A DNA stretch of 64,000 bases from G963691885 sp963691885 (GTDB taxonomy: Bacteria; Pseudomonadota; Alphaproteobacteria; UBA8366; Aestuariispiraceae). Where the stretch lies: contig OY829843.1 of the NCBI GenBank assembly GCA_963691885.1, positions 4,154,001-4,218,000 of the forward strand. The letters run 5' to 3'. Below the pieces are notes generated by a model that was not told the DNA's origin, did no database searches, and saw only the letters and a program-made list of their open reading frames with translations. The position numbers and the translations under genes were made by a program. Position 1 is the stretch's first letter. Every line of letters starts with the position of its first letter. Positions 61,946-64,000 of the stretch are shown here, in pieces.

Positions 61946-62363
61946 AACTAAAATTGGATTGTTCCAACAAACTTGAAAGCGTTGTTTTAGCCAAAACTTT
62001 TGCGAATTCAGTTTCCGCCTCAGCAAAGACTGTAAGAATAGCAGCACCAATAACCTCCCCTTCCGGGCAACTGGCACGAGGCGAGGAATTGGACCGTTCA
62101 AATATCCCTTTGTCTGAAATGCAGGCATATACGTCCTGCAGAGAGATCATGTCTGCCGGCCTGGCTAGAATATAGCCCCCGTTAACCCCAGACAGCGATT
62201 CAACAAGCCCACCAGACACCAACTTGCCTACAACACGACGGATAACAACGGGATTTACCGCAATCTGTTCGGAAATCTTGGACGCAGGAACAGCGGCCGG
62301 AGACAGGAAACCGATTACGCATAGAGAATTGGCGGCCACAGCCAATGATTGATCCAGGCTCAT
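61944..62363 (-). CDS. Rrf2-family transcriptional regulator
   Basis: The 139-residue protein has the Rrf2 winged helix (KISEQIAVNPVVIRRVVGKL, with the recognition helix VVIRRVVGKL) and the wing SLSGVNGGYILARPADMISL. Only one cysteine lies in the region where IscR/NsrR carry an Fe-S ligand cluster (RASCPEGE), so it resembles YwnA-type members that sense electrophiles or thiol-reactive compounds. azoR is its downstream neighbour and probable target. Confidence 0.9.
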   Translation of the reverse strand: MSLDQSLAVAANSLCVIGFLSPAAVPASKISEQIAVNPVVIRRVVGKLVSGGLVESLSGVNGGYILARPADMISLQDVYACISDKGIFERSNSSPRASCPEGEVIGAAILTVFAEAETEFAKVLAKTTLSSLLEQSNFS

Positions 62364-62546
62364 AAGGCCCCCAAAAGATAAAACGTATTAAAACAGCTAA
62401 CGAAAAAGAATAGAATGAAAGATCAAAAGACCTCTAGTCCATGATGGGTAAAAGTGATGTTCAGGGGAAGCAATTTGCGGGAAAGACGACCAATTAATTT
62501 CAACTAAGCCAGAATGACTCAGATGGAAGAAGGAAAACGGTTCTTC

Positions 62547-63140
62547 TCAGACGTCGGTAACAAGTACAGCCAAAAGTGAATCGATTTCCGCACCGGCACC
62601 TTCAATCAGATTGTGCAACACTTCACCCAGTTCGCGACACTCGTTCATCTTTTCTGCTTTGGCCTGGGTATAAAGGGTGCGAGCTGTTTCGGATATGGCA
62701 ACAATCCCATAATTACCAGCCATCCCCACCAGTTTGTGCGCAGAACGTAATATTGAGACCAGGTCACCATTGATAAATGCATCGTCCAATAGGCTGGCTT
62801 CATCGCGAAGGCACCTCTGAACAACCTTGAGGAGCGCTGCAAAGTCTCTTTGGTGAAAAAGCATAGAGAGTTCCTGGGTCTGCTGACTGTCCAGGACCTT
62901 CAATGTTTCAAAAACGGACTCGAGGTCCCGTTGTTCATCGCGGCTGAACTTCCTTGGTTCTGCCCGATCCTTGTCCTCGAACCGCTGTGCTAGATGTGCC
63001 ATAGCATATCCAGAAAAGTTGCGGGCAATCTGCCAATCGCCGGTTAAACCCCATCTTGTTTGGCGGATGCTCCCCAGTCCCCACCACTCATCTGGACTTA
63101 GTCGATTAGACGCGATCTTACCCCAGTAGAGTTTCGACAC
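62547..63140 (-). CDS. Hpt-domain protein
   Basis: The 197-residue protein has an N-terminal part of unknown fold and a C-terminal histidine phosphotransfer domain (about 110-190). The phospho-His is in LRSAHKLVGMAGNYGIVAIS, matching the AHKL.G pattern, and AGAEIDSLLAVL closes the bundle. It is on the same strand as, and after, a REC-GGDEF gene, so it could pass phosphate to that receiver. The start (GTG 63140) is uncertain; the N-terminal 45 residues (WWGLGSIRQTRWGLTGDW) look unusual. Confidence 0.75.
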   Translation of the reverse strand: MSKLYWGKIASNRLSPDEWWGLGSIRQTRWGLTGDWQIARNFSGYAMAHLAQRFEDKDRAEPRKFSRDEQRDLESVFETLKVLDSQQTQELSMLFHQRDFAALLKVVQRCLRDEASLLDDAFINGDLVSILRSAHKLVGMAGNYGIVAISETARTLYTQAKAEKMNECRELGEVLHNLIEGAGAEIDSLLAVLVTDV

Positions 63141-63280
63141 ATAGCAATTGATGTCTATTGTGTTTGATAGATGACATTATAAAGGGCGATCAAAGTATAT
63201 CAACATACACTTATATAAATGTCGCGATTTCCTACCGAAAATGGCCGGTTTCCGAAATGCGGCACACCCAGATATGCCGA

Positions 63281-64000
63281 TCAGTCGTGAATCAGTCTGT
63301 CCCGACCGGTATTCTTGGCCTGATAGAGGCGGTCATCCGCAATCTTAAGTGCAGCTTCCAGACTCTCGGTTTCCTTGGTGATAGAGGCCGCACCAATACT
63401 GCAGGTAAACTTCAAAACCCCGCTCTCAAATTCGACCTGAGTCTTTCGGATATCCTCCAGGATGCGTTCCCCAAGAATGACGGCGTTGGTTACCGAGGTT
63501 TCGGGCATAAGGAGAGAGAATTCTTCCCCACCAAGCCTTCCAAACGTGTCCTGATGCCGAATGTTGTCATTGACGATTTGTACAAAATGCAAAAGGACCT
63601 GATCGCCAACATCATGGCCGTGGTCGTCATTTACCTGCTTAAACTTGTCCAGATCGAACATCACGATGCTGCAGGGGGATTTATACCTGTTTACGCGTTC
63701 GACCTCTTCCTGACCCTTTTCCCTAAAGTACCGGCGGTTATAACACCCGGTCAATGGATCGGTTGTCGCCAGTAATTCCAGCTCCCGGTTCACCTTCTCT
63801 AACTGAAGGGAGTATTTTCGCAAAGTAAGCTGATTGGTGACGCGGGCCTTAACGATAGAGGGGTGATAGGGTTTTGTGATGTAGTCGATAGCACCACGCC
63901 GAAGCCCCTCCTCTTCCTCCACCGTTTCTTTTAGACCCGTGACAAAAATCACCGGAATCTGACTTGTCTCTTCGTCTGCTTTTAGCGAATCAATAACGTC
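63281..64000 (-). CDS. Response regulator diguanylate cyclase, REC-GGDEF (N-terminal part outside the window)
   Basis: The frame is open to the right edge, giving 240 codons with no start needed. It begins inside a receiver domain (DVIDSLKADEETSQIPVIFV, then EEEGLRRGAIDYITKPY with the conserved Lys). A GGDEF domain follows: YNRRYFREKGQEEVERVNRY, CSIVMFDLDKFKQVNDDHGH, and the active GGEEF in FGRLGGEEFSLLMPE. RHQD five residues before it is an inhibitory I-site. It should make c-di-GMP and be feedback-inhibited. It is followed by the Hpt gene on the same strand. This contrasts with the inactive GGDEF protein at 22.4 kb. Confidence 0.92.
   Translation of the reverse strand, partial: DVIDSLKADEETSQIPVIFVTGLKETVEEEEGLRRGAIDYITKPYHPSIVKARVTNQLTLRKYSLQLEKVNRELELLATTDPLTGCYNRRYFREKGQEEVERVNRYKSPCSIVMFDLDKFKQVNDDHGHDVGDQVLLHFVQIVNDNIRHQDTFGRLGGEEFSLLMPETSVTNAVILGERILEDIRKTQVEFESGVLKFTCSIGAASITKETESLEAALKIADDRLYQAKNTGRDRLIHD

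Noticed and set aside
1..64000. CRISPR array, prophage or restriction system
   Set aside because: No regularly spaced repeats, phage structural genes or recognisable nuclease or methylase genes were seen.

Overview
The window looks like chromosomal DNA of a free-living, respiring alphaproteobacterium, probably Rhodospirillales- or Sneathiella-like; the genus cannot be fixed from sequence alone. Pointers are the cysG-DUF2849-sulfite reductase-DUF934 operon, the recG/sdhE-mfd arrangement, DUF2336, DUF502 and DUF2189 proteins, 3-hydroxybutyrate dehydrogenase, a cbb3 oxidase, a TTAA-N7-TTAA CtrA box and a PopA-like degenerate REC-REC-GGDEF protein. Base composition is moderate to high GC, apart from an AT-rich accessory patch behind a tRNA gene.

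Layout. 1-1.5 kb: start of ccoN (minus strand), a candidate Fnr box, and a DUF2189 membrane protein gene broken by a G7 tract. 1.6-9.5 kb: a flavin oxidoreductase, then an osmoregulated periplasmic glucan locus (secreted esterase and opgC on the minus strand, opgG-opgH on the plus strand) and a small lipoprotein. 9.5-16.5 kb: a Maf-like flagellin glycosyltransferase homologue, a catabolic group (Ldh_2 dehydrogenase, enolase-superfamily enzyme, PLP dehydratase, MFS carrier) and infA. 16.6-22.1 kb: a six-gene acyl-CoA operon (acyl-CoA synthetase, SDR, NIPSNAP, acyl-CoA dehydrogenase, APH-type kinase, DUF6285) resembling the 4-hydroxyacyl-CoA (levulinate, lva) pathway. 22.3-28.9 kb: a PopA-like c-di-GMP effector candidate, a FrnE-like DsbA protein and the sulfite reduction operon. 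28.9-37.3 kb: mfd, sdhE, recG, DUF502, a Crp-type regulator and an unknown exported protein.

37.5-41 kb: tRNA-Lys(UUU) followed by about 3.3 kb of AT-rich accessory DNA with small acidic unknown proteins, a complete IS630-family element and an IS3 remnant. The IS630 copy sits inside a small gene that can be rebuilt by removing the element and one TA. 41-47 kb: an SDR, an MCP with a perfect CtrA box, an ECF42-type sigma factor with its DGPF partner, and bdhA. 47-58.8 kb: a urate catabolic set (puuD, hiuH, puuE-uraD fusion, alc, allA) running from urate towards glyoxylate, interrupted by an alpha-2-macroglobulin/PBP1C pair. 59-64 kb: an orphan OmpR-type regulator, a DUF2336 protein, an Rrf2 regulator with an azoreductase and a dyad-rich spacer between them, an Hpt protein and a partial REC-GGDEF diguanylate cyclase.

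Most of the window is ordinary chromosome. The parts most worth a second look are the lva-like operon with a NIPSNAP gene, the PopA-like protein, the post-tRNA accessory patch with its interrupted gene, the G7-frameshifted DUF2189 gene, the structured leader of the cys operon and the rrf2-azoR dyads. I did not find a clear-cut new defence system, CRISPR array or prophage.
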